The position numbers and the translations under genes were made by a program. This document shows positions 53,146 through 61,847 of a stretch of 64,000 bases of DNA, piece by piece. How positions within the stretch are numbered: position 1 is the first letter of the stretch; each line of letters starts with the position of its first letter. A model generated the notes under the pieces. It saw nothing but the letters and a program-made list of their open reading frames with translations. It was not told the origin of the DNA and ran no database searches. Source of the stretch: DATEDA01 sp963789885 (lineage in GTDB: Bacteria > Pseudomonadota > Gammaproteobacteria > Burkholderiales > SG8-39); the NCBI GenBank assembly GCA_963789885.1, contig CAWBNB010000014.1:124001-188000 (forward strand). Direction: 5' to 3'.

Positions 53146-53826
53146 GTGACGATCGATCGGGTTCGCGCGACCGTCGGGCAGGTTTTCTTCCAGCGCTGCT
53201 TCTACCTCTTCGCCGCAGTGCTGGCGCTCGTCATGGCGGTGCTACTCCTCGAGCCGACGCCGCGGGGACGACTCGTGATCAACGCCGTCAACCTGCTCGT
53301 CCTGGTCGCCGCCGTTGCCGCGGTCGGTCGCACCCGGCTGTCGTTCGTGATCGCGCTCCTCCTCGCCGCGCCGGCGTTCGTCTTCCAGATGCTCGCGATC
53401 GACGAGGCAGACCCGCGGTTGCTGCTCCGATCGTGGGCCTTCGGCGCCATGCTCTACGCGGCGACGATCGGCTACCAACTGCATTACGTCTTCCAGCGCG
53501 AGGTGATGACGACCGACAAGCTTTACGGCGCCGCGGCCGCGTACCTCATGCTCGGCGTCCTCTGGGGTTACCTTTACGCGATCGCCGGGCACCTCCAGCC
53601 GGGCTCGTTCGCGATGGGCGGTACCGTGGGCGCACCGCCGTTCGGCGACCTGATCTACTTCAGCTTCACCGTGCTGACCAGCACCGGCTTCGGCGACATG
53701 GTGCCGCTCCTGCGATACGCGCGCGGGCTGTGCGTTTTGGAGCAGCTCACGGGCGCGCTGTTCCTCGCAATCCTCATCGCGCGCCTGGCCGGCGTCTACC
53801 CGCCGCGACGGGATGCGGCAGCGTAG
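53146..53826 (+). CDS. Two-pore-helix potassium channel-like membrane protein
   Basis: A 226-residue protein with three or more N-terminal hydrophobic segments and a C-terminal pore module. The pore helix and filter read YFSFTVLTSTGFGDMVP, so the filter is TGFGD instead of the usual T-V-G-Y-G-D. It is flanked by an outer helix (LMLGVLWGYLYAI) and an inner helix (LFLAILIARLAGVY). No regulatory domain follows. The GTG start at 53146 comes after GGGAGGGC. It probably conducts K+ or another monovalent cation. The 261-base region before it shows nothing else recognisable. Confidence 0.8.
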   Translation: MTIDRVRATVGQVFFQRCFYLFAAVLALVMAVLLLEPTPRGRLVINAVNLLVLVAAVAAVGRTRLSFVIALLLAAPAFVFQMLAIDEADPRLLLRSWAFGAMLYAATIGYQLHYVFQREVMTTDKLYGAAAAYLMLGVLWGYLYAIAGHLQPGSFAMGGTVGAPPFGDLIYFSFTVLTSTGFGDMVPLLRYARGLCVLEQLTGALFLAILIARLAGVYPPRRDAAA

Positions 53827-53857
53827 CGCGAACTCGACCGTCGCCGCCCGGGCGCGC

Positions 53858-54697
53858 CTAGAACTTCCCGCTCTGGTAGTCGTACACCGCCTGCCGGATC
53901 TCGTCGGCAGTGTTCATGACGAACGGCCCGTACTTCGCGACCGGCTCGTTGAGGGGCCGACCCGCGATCAGGACGAGCCGCGCGCCGTGCGCGTCCGCCT
54001 CGACCTCGAAGCGCTCGCCCCGCCCGAGCACCGCGAGCTCGCCGCGCGCGACCTGCTCGCCGCCGATCTTCGCCGCGCCCTCAAACACGTACGCGAACGC
54101 GTTGTCGTCCTCGGGCAGCGGCACCTCCAGGGACGCGCCCGCCGGTAGCGCGACGTCGAGATACATCGGATCGGTCGCGACCGCGCTCACCGGCCCGCTT
54201 ACGTTTCCGAACCGGCCAGCGATCACGCGCACGCGGACGCCGTTGCCGGCGTCGACTTCGGGGATGTCGTCCGGCGGAATGTCCTGGTAGCGCGGCGCGG
54301 TCATCTTGTCCTTCGCCGGCAGGTTCACCCAGAGCTGGAACCCGTGCATCAGGCCTTGCTCCTGCTCGGGCATCTCCGAATGCACGATGCCGCGGCCGGC
54401 GGTCATCCACTGCACGCTGCCCGGTCCGAGCAGGCCAGTGTTGCCCTTGTTGTCGCCGTGGCGCATGCGCCCCGCGAGCATGTAGGTCACCGTCTCGAAG
54501 CCGCGATGCGGGTGATCCGGGAAGCCGCCGATGTAGTCGGACGCTTCTTCCGAGCCGAACTCGTCGAACAGCAGGAACGGGTCGAGATCGGGCAGCGAAC
54601 GGCCGCCGATCACCCGCGTGAGCCGCACGCCCGCGCCGTCGCTCGAGCGCTGGCCGCGCACCACTTTGGTCACCGGCCGCGTTGCGTTCTTGGTCAT
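53858..54697 (-). CDS. Pirin family protein (YhaK/quercetinase-like)
   Basis: A 279-residue bicupin with the pirin metal site visible in full: H62 and H64 (FPDHPHRGFETV), H106 and E108 (GIVHSEMP). The C-terminal cupin follows, including EDDNAFAYVFEG. Pirins bind iron or another metal and act as quercetin dioxygenases or redox sensors. It stands alone, convergent with the channel gene and divergent from the AllF-type operon, with 127 bases between the two starts. Confidence 0.92.
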   Translation of the reverse strand: MTKNATRPVTKVVRGQRSSDGAGVRLTRVIGGRSLPDLDPFLLFDEFGSEEASDYIGGFPDHPHRGFETVTYMLAGRMRHGDNKGNTGLLGPGSVQWMTAGRGIVHSEMPEQEQGLMHGFQLWVNLPAKDKMTAPRYQDIPPDDIPEVDAGNGVRVRVIAGRFGNVSGPVSAVATDPMYLDVALPAGASLEVPLPEDDNAFAYVFEGAAKIGGEQVARGELAVLGRGERFEVEADAHGARLVLIAGRPLNEPVAKYGPFVMNTADEIRQAVYDYQSGKF

Positions 54698-54824
54698 GGC
54701 GGATCTCCTGGTTGATGCTGCGACATGGGGGCGGCGCGGCCCCTTCGCAAGCCGGGGACTGTAGCCCCTTTCGCATCAACGCATTAGACTCGCCCCTTCC
54801 CTGTTGCCGCATCCCGACGTCCCC

Positions 54825-56361
54825 GTGCCGACCGCAGCCCTCACGAAGAAGAACTTCTACAAGGACTCGGTCGCGCTGATGCGGATCTCGCAGACGGTGG
54901 GCGGCCGCGAGGGCCTCGCGCGCGTATCGCTCCTGATGGGTACCCCGGCGAACAAGGACATCCTCGGCCAGGCCGGTCTCCTGGTCGCCGAGCTCGCGGG
55001 CGCAGCACCGGCCGACCTCATGATCCTCGTCGAAGGCGAGCAGGGCGCGCTTCCATCCGCGCTCGAGGCGATCGAAGCGGCGCTCGCCGGCGGCGATGCG
55101 ACGCCGTCCTCCGGCACGGTCGAGATCGCGCCGCGCTCGATCGCGATGGGGCAAGAGCGCCTCGCCGGCGCGACGCTCGCGCAGGTGTCCGTGCCGGGCC
55201 CGTACGCGGCGGCGGAGGCGCTGAAGGCGCTGAAGCGCGGTCTGCACGTGTTCCTCTTTAGCGACAACGTCCCGCTCGCCGAGGAGCAAGCGGTGAAGCG
55301 CCTGGCGGCGAAGAAGGGCCTCCTCGTCATGGGGCCGGACTGCGGCACCGCGATCATCGCCGGCGTGCCGCTCGGCTTCGCGAACGCCGTCCGGCGCGGC
55401 GCCATCGGCGTCGTCGGCGCGTCGGGCACCGGCATGCAGGAAGTGACCTGCCGCATTCACCAGCTCGGCGAGGGCGTGTCGCACGCGATCGGCACCGGAA
55501 GCCGCGACGTCTACGAGGAAATCGGCGGCACGACGCTGCTCGCGGGGCTCGAGCTCCTCGCGCGCGATCCGGCGACGCGCGTGATCGTTATCGTCTCGAA
55601 GCCGCCCGCCGCGAGCGTCGCGGAGCGCGCGCTCGCCGCCGTGCGCAAGTGGGGCAAGCCCGCGGTAGTGCTCTTCCTCGGCGCGGACCTCCCCGGCGGC
55701 GGCAACGTCCATCCGGTCGCGACACTCGAGCAGGCGGCGGCGACCGCAGTCGCGCTCGCCCGCGGCATGCCGATCGCGCGGGCGGTCGATTCCGCACCCG
55801 CGGGCTTCGACGCCGCGGTCGCGAAGCTCGCGCCGTCGCAGAAGTTCCTACGCGGCCTCTACTCCGGCGGGACGTATTGCACCGAAGCGCAGCTCGTCTG
55901 GCGTGGTGCCGGCCTCGCGGCGTGGTCCAACGCGCCGCTCGACAAGCGTCTCGCGCTGCCGCACGACGCGGCGAGCCGCGAGCACACCGCGATCGACCTC
56001 GGCGCCGACGAGTTCACCGTCGGGCGGCCGCATCCGATGATCGACTTCGCCGCGCGGCTCGAGACGCCTCGCGGCGGAAGCGCGTGACCCCGCGGTCGCT
56101 GCGATCGTGCTCGATGTCGTGCTCGGGTACGGCGCGCACGCGGATCCGGCCGGCGCGCTCGCCCCGGCGGTGCGCGCGGCGCGCGCGGCCGCCGCGAAGG
56201 AAGGCAGGGAGCTTCTCGTGCTCGGCTTCCTCTGCGGCACCGAGGAGGACCCGCAGCCGCTCTCGTCGCAGACCGCGCAGCTCGCCGAGAGCGGCATGAT
56301 CCTCGCGGCCGGCTCGACCGCCACCGCCGCGCTCGCCGCGCGCGCGGCCGTCCGCAAATGA
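54825..56361 (+). CDS. allF: AllF/FdrA-type oxamate carbamoyltransferase subunit, frameshifted near the 3' end
   Basis: About 511 residues after correction. The FdrA family has a succinyl-CoA-synthetase-like fold; here GVVGASGTGMQEVTCRIHQL and IGTGSRDVYEEIGG (about 192-235) are the nucleotide/CoA-type loops, and FYKDSVALMRIS is the standard start. The frame breaks at about 56065-56070 (one extra base); corrected, it reads LAAEARDPAVAAIVLDVVLGYG to the stop at 56361. E. coli AllF (FdrA), AllG (YlbE) and AllH (YlbF) together form oxamate carbamoyltransferase, and all three relatives plus carbamate kinase are encoded here. GTG at 54825 is preferred; TTG at 54804 is an alternative. Confidence 0.88.
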
Positions 56362-57305
56362 CCGATCCCAAGCTGATCGTGGTGGCGTTCGGCGGCAACG
56401 CCGTTTATCCGCCGACGATCAAGGGCACCGCCCAGGAACAGCTCGACATCATGGCGGACGCGTGCGAGCACCTCGTCCCGATGTTCCGCGCGGGCTACCG
56501 CGTCGTGATCACCCACGGCAACGGCCCGGTGGTGGGGAACATCCTCTTTCGCATGGCGCTCACGTCGAAGCAGCTGGTGCCGATGCCGATGGACGTGTGC
56601 GTCGCGCACTCGCAGGGCGGCATCGGGTACATGCTGCAGCAGAGCCTCGCGAACGTCCTTGCGCGGCGCGGCTTGCGGCTCGGCGTGTCCTCCATCGTCA
56701 CCGAAGTCGAGGTCGCCGCCGACGATCCGGCCTTCACCAATCCGACCAAGCCGGTCGGACGCTTCTTCAGCGAAGAGGACGCGAAGCGGATCGGCGCGGA
56801 GACCGGCTGGGATTTCATCGAGGACTCCGGGCGCGGCTGGCGGCGCGTCGTGCCATCGCCGATGCCGCTGAGGATCCTCGATGCCCCGGCGATCAATGCG
56901 CTCCTCGGGGCGGGGGTGATCCCGATCGCGGCCGGCGGCGGCGGGATCCCGGTCGTGCGCGAGCCGGACGGCACCTACCGCGGCGTCGCGGCGGTGATCG
57001 ACAAGGACCTGACGAGCTCGCTGCTCGCGGCCGACGTCGGCGCGGGGACGCTGGTGATGCTCACCGGCGTCGATCGGGTCGCGCTCGACTTCGGCCAGCC
57101 GACGCAGCGGTCGGTCGCGCGGATGACCGCGGCGGAAGCGGCGAAGCACCACGCCGACGGCCAGTTTCCGCCGGGCAGCATGGGGCCGAAGATCACCGCG
57201 GCGCTGCGCTTCCTCGAGCGCGGCGGCCCGCGCGCCCTGATCACCGCGCTCGACAAGCTCGACCTCGCGCTCGCGGGCAAAGCCGGCACGGAGATCGTGC
57301 CGTGA
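56358..57305 (+). CDS. arcC: Carbamate kinase
   Basis: A 315-residue amino-acid-kinase-family enzyme with VVAFGGNAVYPP at the N terminus, ITHGNGPVVGN, and VIDKDLTSSLLAADVGAGTL with MLTGVDRVALDF downstream. It turns carbamoyl phosphate plus ADP into ATP, CO2 and ammonia. It overlaps AllF by four bases and the AllH-type gene by four bases. There is no arginine deiminase nearby, so the carbamoyl phosphate must come from the AllFGH-like transferase. This matches the E. coli pairing with AllK. Confidence 0.95.
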   Translation: MTDPKLIVVAFGGNAVYPPTIKGTAQEQLDIMADACEHLVPMFRAGYRVVITHGNGPVVGNILFRMALTSKQLVPMPMDVCVAHSQGGIGYMLQQSLANVLARRGLRLGVSSIVTEVEVAADDPAFTNPTKPVGRFFSEEDAKRIGAETGWDFIEDSGRGWRRVVPSPMPLRILDAPAINALLGAGVIPIAAGGGGIPVVREPDGTYRGVAAVIDKDLTSSLLAADVGAGTLVMLTGVDRVALDFGQPTQRSVARMTAAEAAKHHADGQFPPGSMGPKITAALRFLERGGPRALITALDKLDLALAGKAGTEIVP

Positions 57306-58097
57306 ACAGAGTCCTGTCGATCGGCGCGAAGGCCCGCGCGGCCCTCGAACGGAGCGGCGGTGCGGCCGCACCGCTCGCCGCGTTTCCGGACGCGCCGTAC
57401 TACGACGCCGCGGGCGAGATCGTCTGGATCGGCTCACGGCTGCCGGCCATGCATCCGCGCGCGGTGGTGACGGCGGCGCCGGTCGCGCGCGGCGAAGTCG
57501 CACGGTTCGCGGCGCTGCCGCGCGAGGCATGGTCGCCGCGTCTTCCGGAACCGTCACGCACGATCGTCGAGTCGACGCGGCGCCTTGCCGCACGGATCGC
57601 GGCGCTCGGCGCAGCCGCGCGGCTTTGGCGCGTTGCTCACGGGCGCGACGCCGGCGTTCCCGCTCGATCTCGCGGTCCCGCGCGTGCGCGCGCTCGCGGC
57701 GGCGTATCACGAGGACGATCACGAAGCGGTGCGGCACGCCTCCCGCGCGCTGCTCGGATTGGGCGGCGGCCTCACGCCATCGGGCGACGATCTCGTCGGC
57801 GGCGCGCTGTTCGGTCGCCTCATCGTCGCTCCGGATCCGTCGCCCTGGCGCAAGGTCGGCGCCGAGCTTGCGATCGAGGCCCAGCGCGCGAGTCACGCGA
57901 TCAGTGCGGCGCTCCTCGCCGATCTCGCCGCCGGGGCAAGCTTCGCGCCTCTGCACGCAACCGTCGAGGCGCTGGCGCGCGGCGACGAGGCGCTGGGGCT
58001 CGACGCCGCGGGCGTGCTGGCGGCGCTCGGCCACTCGTCCGGGTGGGACATGCTGGCAGGCCTGGTGGTGGGCGTAACCGGAAAGTGCGAACGATGA
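57302..58097 (+). CDS. allH: AllH/YlbF-type DUF2877 protein, frameshifted
   Basis: About 264 residues after correcting one +1 slip at about 57614-57622. Frame one ends at ARIAALGAAAR, and the next frame continues GFGALLTGATPAFPLDLAV. The DUF2877 signature LLGLGGGLTPSGDDLVGGALFG is intact. E. coli AllH (YlbF, about 270 residues) is the same size. The GTG start overlaps the carbamate kinase stop, and the end overlaps the AllG-type start. It is a subunit of the carbamoyltransferase by homology; its separate contribution is unknown. Confidence 0.85.
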
Positions 58098-59545
58098 GTG
58101 ATCTGCTGCACGACCGGCTCGGCGTGGTGAACGTCGGGCTGGAGATGTTCGTCGCGAGCGTCGAGCGGGGCGGGGCGCCGATCGTGAACCTCGACTGGCG
58201 GCCCGCCGGCGACGGGGAGCCGCGGCTCGCGTGGGCGCTCGCTCAGCTCAGCGGCGACGCGGCCGACCCGGATGCGCCGGGGTCGCGCATCGATGCCGCG
58301 AACCGGACGGCGGTCGAGCGCATGCTCGCGGCGCGCGCCGTGCTCGTCGACGTGAGCCTGCGCGCGGACGCGGTCTGGCCGGAGCTGTGGGCGAACGGGA
58401 AGAAGACGCTCACGCACGCCGGCGCGCCGATCCCGTGGGCGCGGATGTGCGACCCGATGAAGGGCACGATGATCGGCGCGATGCTGTATGAGGGATGGGC
58501 CAGGGATGCGGAGGACGCCGCCGCACGCCTGGCGCGCGGCGAGGTCGCATTCCTGCCGAACCACGACCTCGCCGCGGTCGGGCCGATGTCGGGGACGATC
58601 TCGCCGTCGATGCCGCTCTTCGTGGTGAAGAACCCGGTGCACGGCAACGCGGCATACACGAACTTCAGCGAAGGCATCGGCCGCGTGCTGCGCTTCGGCG
58701 CGTACGGGCCCGACGTCATCGAGCGCCTGAAGTGGCTCGCGGGCACGCTCGCGCCGGCGATCAAGACCGCGCTCGCCGCGCTCCCCGACGGCGTGGACCT
58801 GAAGGCGATCCAGTCGCAGGCGCTCCTGATGGGCGACGAGGTGCACAGCCGGAACGCGGCGGCGACGGCGCTCTTTCACATGGCGATCGGCGGCGCGCTC
58901 GCCGGCAGCGGCCTCGATCGCGCACGCGCGCGCGAAGCGCTCGACTTCGTCGCCGCGACCTCCCAGTTCTTCCTCAACCTCTCGATGGTCGCTTCGAAGG
59001 CGATCATGGACGCGACCCATGGCGTGCCCGGCTCGTCGATCGTGACGGCGATCGCGCGCAACGGGGTGACCACGGCGATCCGGGTGAGCGGCCTCGGGAG
59101 CCGCTGGTTCGAAGCACCGTCCGACACGCCCGTAGGCCTCTACTTCCCAGGCTTCAAGCAGGCAGACGCGAACGCCGATCTCGGCGACAGCGCGATCTGC
59201 GAAACCGCAGGGTACGGCGGACAGGCGCTCGCGGCGTCGCCGGCGCTGGTGCAGCTCGTCGGCGGCAGCGTCGCCGAGGCGATCGCCTACTCGCGCGAGA
59301 TGTTCCACATCACCTGGACGCGCAACCCGGTGATGTCGTTGCCCAATCTCGAGTTCGCCGGCGCCCCGGCGGGCATCGACGTGCGCAAGGTGGTCGACAC
59401 CGGCATCCGCCCGGTCGTCACGACCGGGATCGCGCACAAGCAGGCCGGTGTCGGCCAGATCGGGGCCGGGATCGTGCGCGTCCCGATGGCTTGCTTTACC
59501 CAGGCGCTGACGGCGCTCGCGGACAGCACCGGCGTTTTGACCTGA
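58094..59545 (+). CDS. allG: AllG/YlbE-type DUF1116 protein
   Basis: A 483-residue DUF1116 protein with NLDWRPAGDGEP, KGTMIGAMLYEGWA, NAAYTNFSEGIGRVLRFG, and ALLMGDEVHSRNAAA. E. coli AllG (YlbE) is about 420 residues, so this form is longer. It is the last gene of the four-gene unit and overlaps AllH by four bases. By homology it completes the oxamate carbamoyltransferase (oxalurate plus phosphate to oxamate plus carbamoyl phosphate). No allantoinase or ureidoglycolate genes are in the window, so another ureido acid could be the substrate. Confidence 0.88.
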   Translation: MSDLLHDRLGVVNVGLEMFVASVERGGAPIVNLDWRPAGDGEPRLAWALAQLSGDAADPDAPGSRIDAANRTAVERMLAARAVLVDVSLRADAVWPELWANGKKTLTHAGAPIPWARMCDPMKGTMIGAMLYEGWARDAEDAAARLARGEVAFLPNHDLAAVGPMSGTISPSMPLFVVKNPVHGNAAYTNFSEGIGRVLRFGAYGPDVIERLKWLAGTLAPAIKTALAALPDGVDLKAIQSQALLMGDEVHSRNAAATALFHMAIGGALAGSGLDRARAREALDFVAATSQFFLNLSMVASKAIMDATHGVPGSSIVTAIARNGVTTAIRVSGLGSRWFEAPSDTPVGLYFPGFKQADANADLGDSAICETAGYGGQALAASPALVQLVGGSVAEAIAYSREMFHITWTRNPVMSLPNLEFAGAPAGIDVRKVVDTGIRPVVTTGIAHKQAGVGQIGAGIVRVPMACFTQALTALADSTGVLT

Positions 59546-59579
59546 ACCGGCCCGACGAGACCTGCGTCCGGGTGGGCTC

Positions 59580-59623
59580 TTGCCAAAATGGGTGCATATG
59601 CACTAATATGCGTGCATATACAC
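59580..59623 (+). promoter_or_regulatory. MarR promoter with two operator palindromes
   Basis: TTGCCA (59580-59585), an 18-base spacer and TAATAT (59604-59609) form a promoter. GTGCATATGCAC (59592-59603), a perfect palindrome, fills the spacer. GTGCATATACAC (59612-59623) lies just past the -10. The centres are 20 bases apart, two helical turns on one DNA face. This is the classic arrangement for MarR autorepression. Confidence 0.75.
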
Positions 59624-59638
59624 GGTTCGCCTGCCCCG

Positions 59639-60097
59639 ATGTCCGTCCCGAAGCCGACCTCCGGCTGCACCTGCGACCGCCTGCGCAAGCTGACGCGGCG
59701 GATCACGCAGCACTACGACACGCGCCTTGCACCCACGGGGCTGCGCGTGACGCAGTACTCGCTCCTCGCTCATCTGGTGCGCGTCGGTCCGACGACCATG
59801 TCCGCCCTTGCCCGCCTGGTGGAGATGGACCGCACGACGCTGACGCGCAACCTGAAGCCGCTCGCCGACGCCGGGCTGGTCGAGATCGTCCCGGGGGCCG
59901 ACGCGCGGAGCCGCGTCGTCAGCGCGACTGCCCGCGGCCGCGGCGCGTGGTCGAACGCTCGCGAGCCCTGGCGCCAGGCCCAGGACGAGGTCAACCGCGC
60001 GCTGGGGGGCGAGCAGGTCGCCGCGCTGCACGTAACGCTCGACGAGTCGCTCGCGCGGCTGAAGGCGAAACCCGCCTCCACGAGGAGCGCTCGATGA
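59639..60097 (+). CDS. MarR family transcriptional regulator
   Basis: A 152-residue winged-helix protein. The recognition region is TMSALARLVEMDRTTLTRNL and the wing contains PGADARSRVVSAT. The ATG at 59639 is chosen because in-frame starts further upstream lie inside the promoter and operators. Two palindromes at 59592-59623 imply autorepression. Its stop overlaps the MFS transporter start, so it likely controls export or import of its own effector. The early cysteines (SGCTCDRL) could sense oxidants or metals. Confidence 0.92.
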   Translation: MSVPKPTSGCTCDRLRKLTRRITQHYDTRLAPTGLRVTQYSLLAHLVRVGPTTMSALARLVEMDRTTLTRNLKPLADAGLVEIVPGADARSRVVSATARGRGAWSNAREPWRQAQDEVNRALGGEQVAALHVTLDESLARLKAKPASTRSAR

Positions 60098-61293
60098 AGC
60101 GCGACCACGTCCTCCTGGTCGTCGCCGCGGCGGCCGCGCTGATGGCTTTGACGTTCGGCATGCGCATGGCGCTGTCGCTCTTCATCAGCGCGATCAACAC
60201 GCATACCGGCGTCGGACTGGTCGCGATCAGCCTGGCGTTCGCCGTGTCGCAGCTGATGTGGGGCGTATCGCAGCCGATCGCCGGCGCGATCGCCGACCGC
60301 TACGGCGCGGCCAAGGTGATCGCCGGGGGCCTCGTGATGATCGGGCTCGGGAACGCGCTGATTCCGCTCGCCGGGTCCACAGCGGCGCTCGTGTTCTTCA
60401 TCGGCATCCTGATCGCCGTGGGAGCGGGCGCGGGCGGGCTGTCGATCGTGCTCGCGGCGGTCGCCCGCCTCATCCCGGTCGAGAAGCGATCGATGGCGAC
60501 CGGGATCGTCAGTGCCGGCGGGTCGGTCGGTCAGTTCACGCTGGTGCCGGTCGCGCAGGGCCTGATCGGCTGGGTCGGCTGGATGGGGGCGCTCTGGTGG
60601 CTGGCGGCGCTCACCGCGGCGATGGCCCCGCTCGCCTGGGTGTTGCGCGGCAAGGCCGGCCCGGCGCCGGGTGCGGCCCGCGAGGAGCGGCTCGGCGATG
60701 CGATCAAGCGCGCGCTTGGCGATCGGAGCTACATCCTGCTCAACCTCGGCTTCTTCACCTGCGGCTTCCACGTCGCGTTCATCATGACGCACCTGCCCGG
60801 CGTGGTCGCGTACTGTTCGCTGCCGCCTGCCGTGGGCGCGTGGTCGCTCGCGGTGATCGGGCTCTTCAACATCCTCGGCAGCCTGGGCGCCGGCTGGGCG
60901 ATGGGGCGCTGGCGCTCCAAGTCGTTGCTCGCCATCGTGTACGCGGCGCGTGCGGTCGCCATCACGCTGTTCCTGGTGGCGCCGAAGACCGAGCTGACCT
61001 TCCTCGTGTTCGCGGCGGTGCTCGGCGTCACCTGGCTCTCGACGATCCCGCCGACCGGCGGGCTGGTCGCCAAGTTCTACGGCCCGCGCTACATGGCGAC
61101 GCTGTTCGGAATCGTGCTGCTCTCGCACCAGATCGGCGGATTCCTCGGCGCATACCTCGGCGGCGTCGCCTTCGCGACGACCGGCTCGTACGACTGGATG
61201 TGGTACGCCGACATCGCGCTCGCGCTCGCCGCAGCGCTCATCCACCTGCCGATCCGGGAGCGCCCGCTGCACGCCGCGGCCGTGCCGGCCTGA
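60094..61293 (+). CDS. Major facilitator superfamily transporter
   Basis: A 399-residue protein with twelve predicted helices and the MFS loop-2 motif region GAIADRYGAAKVIAGG (about residues 65-80); its repeat in the second half reads GWAMGRWRSKSLLA. It is of the OFA/monocarboxylate-like style. It overlaps the MarR gene and is followed by a thioesterase gene eight bases later. The substrate is unknown; a MarR-controlled MFS may be either an efflux pump for small acids or an importer. Confidence 0.9.
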   Translation: MKRDHVLLVVAAAAALMALTFGMRMALSLFISAINTHTGVGLVAISLAFAVSQLMWGVSQPIAGAIADRYGAAKVIAGGLVMIGLGNALIPLAGSTAALVFFIGILIAVGAGAGGLSIVLAAVARLIPVEKRSMATGIVSAGGSVGQFTLVPVAQGLIGWVGWMGALWWLAALTAAMAPLAWVLRGKAGPAPGAAREERLGDAIKRALGDRSYILLNLGFFTCGFHVAFIMTHLPGVVAYCSLPPAVGAWSLAVIGLFNILGSLGAGWAMGRWRSKSLLAIVYAARAVAITLFLVAPKTELTFLVFAAVLGVTWLSTIPPTGGLVAKFYGPRYMATLFGIVLLSHQIGGFLGAYLGGVAFATTGSYDWMWYADIALALAAALIHLPIRERPLHAAAVPA

Positions 61294-61301
61294 GCCCGCC
61301 G

Positions 61302-61703
61302 ATGGCCGACGTCCCGACGAAATTGCAGACCCGGGAGTACTCGCATCAACTCCGGTTCCAGATCGAGACGCGCTCGGCGGCGCTCGCCCGCGGGCGCATG
61401 CCGATCGCCGACGGGATGCTCAACCCGTTCGGGACGGTGCACGCCGGTGCGCTGCTCTGGTTCGCCGACGTCGTCGCGACCGTGCTCGCGATCGGCGATG
61501 CGACGGTCGGTCCCGACGGCAAGGGCTTCCCGCTCGCGGTGACCCTGAACGCCCAACTCCTCGGCAACCGCCGCTCGGGCGACCTGATCGCGGAAGCGCG
61601 GCCGGTCCGGCGCGGCAAGCGGCTGATCGTCGTACGGACCGAGGTGAAGGACGAGGACGGCACGCTGCTCCTCGACGTCACCACCACGCACATGCCGGCG
61701 TAG
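61302..61703 (+). CDS. PaaI-type hot-dog thioesterase
   Basis: A 133-residue hot-dog protein with MLNPFGTVHAGALLWFADVV, in which the HAG motif positions the catalytic helix, and LNAQLLGNRRSGDLIAEARP. Members hydrolyse aryl- or acyl-CoA thioesters and often rescue trapped CoA. It is co-transcribed with the MFS gene, so an acyl-CoA related to the transported compound is a fair guess. Confidence 0.88.
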   Translation: MADVPTKLQTREYSHQLRFQIETRSAALARGRMPIADGMLNPFGTVHAGALLWFADVVATVLAIGDATVGPDGKGFPLAVTLNAQLLGNRRSGDLIAEARPVRRGKRLIVVRTEVKDEDGTLLLDVTTTHMPA

Positions 61704-61758
61704 CACGCCGGCGCTTTCGCCCGCGCCGCTAAGGCCCCAGATCCCGCTCCCTACACGA

Positions 61759-61782
61759 CTTGTATGTCGCCTTGGATACAAG
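61759..61782. promoter_or_regulatory. Inverted-repeat operator candidate for the downstream GntR regulator
   Basis: CTTGTAT (61759-61765) and ATACAAG (61776-61782) are perfect arms around a 10-base spacer, 66 bases before the regulator start. A second, looser symmetry (GTATGTCGCC with GGTGGCATAC) overlaps it. FadR-type GntR proteins usually bind such elements in their own promoters. Confidence 0.5.
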
Positions 61783-61847
61783 GTGGCATACTACGGCGTC
61801 TCGGTCCGCGCGGCGCCGAGCGCGCGCGGGCAGGAAGGATGCGAACG

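Noticed and set aside
56462..59545. 1027-codon plus-strand frame running through carbamate kinase, AllH and AllG
   Set aside because: Only its last part (AllG) and a short middle part (AllH N terminus) are coding. The first part is an out-of-frame shadow of carbamate kinase, joined because the AllH frameshift removes a stop.
59588..59638. Upstream in-frame starts for the MarR gene
   Set aside because: They lie inside the promoter and operator palindromes, and the added residues are not part of the MarR fold.
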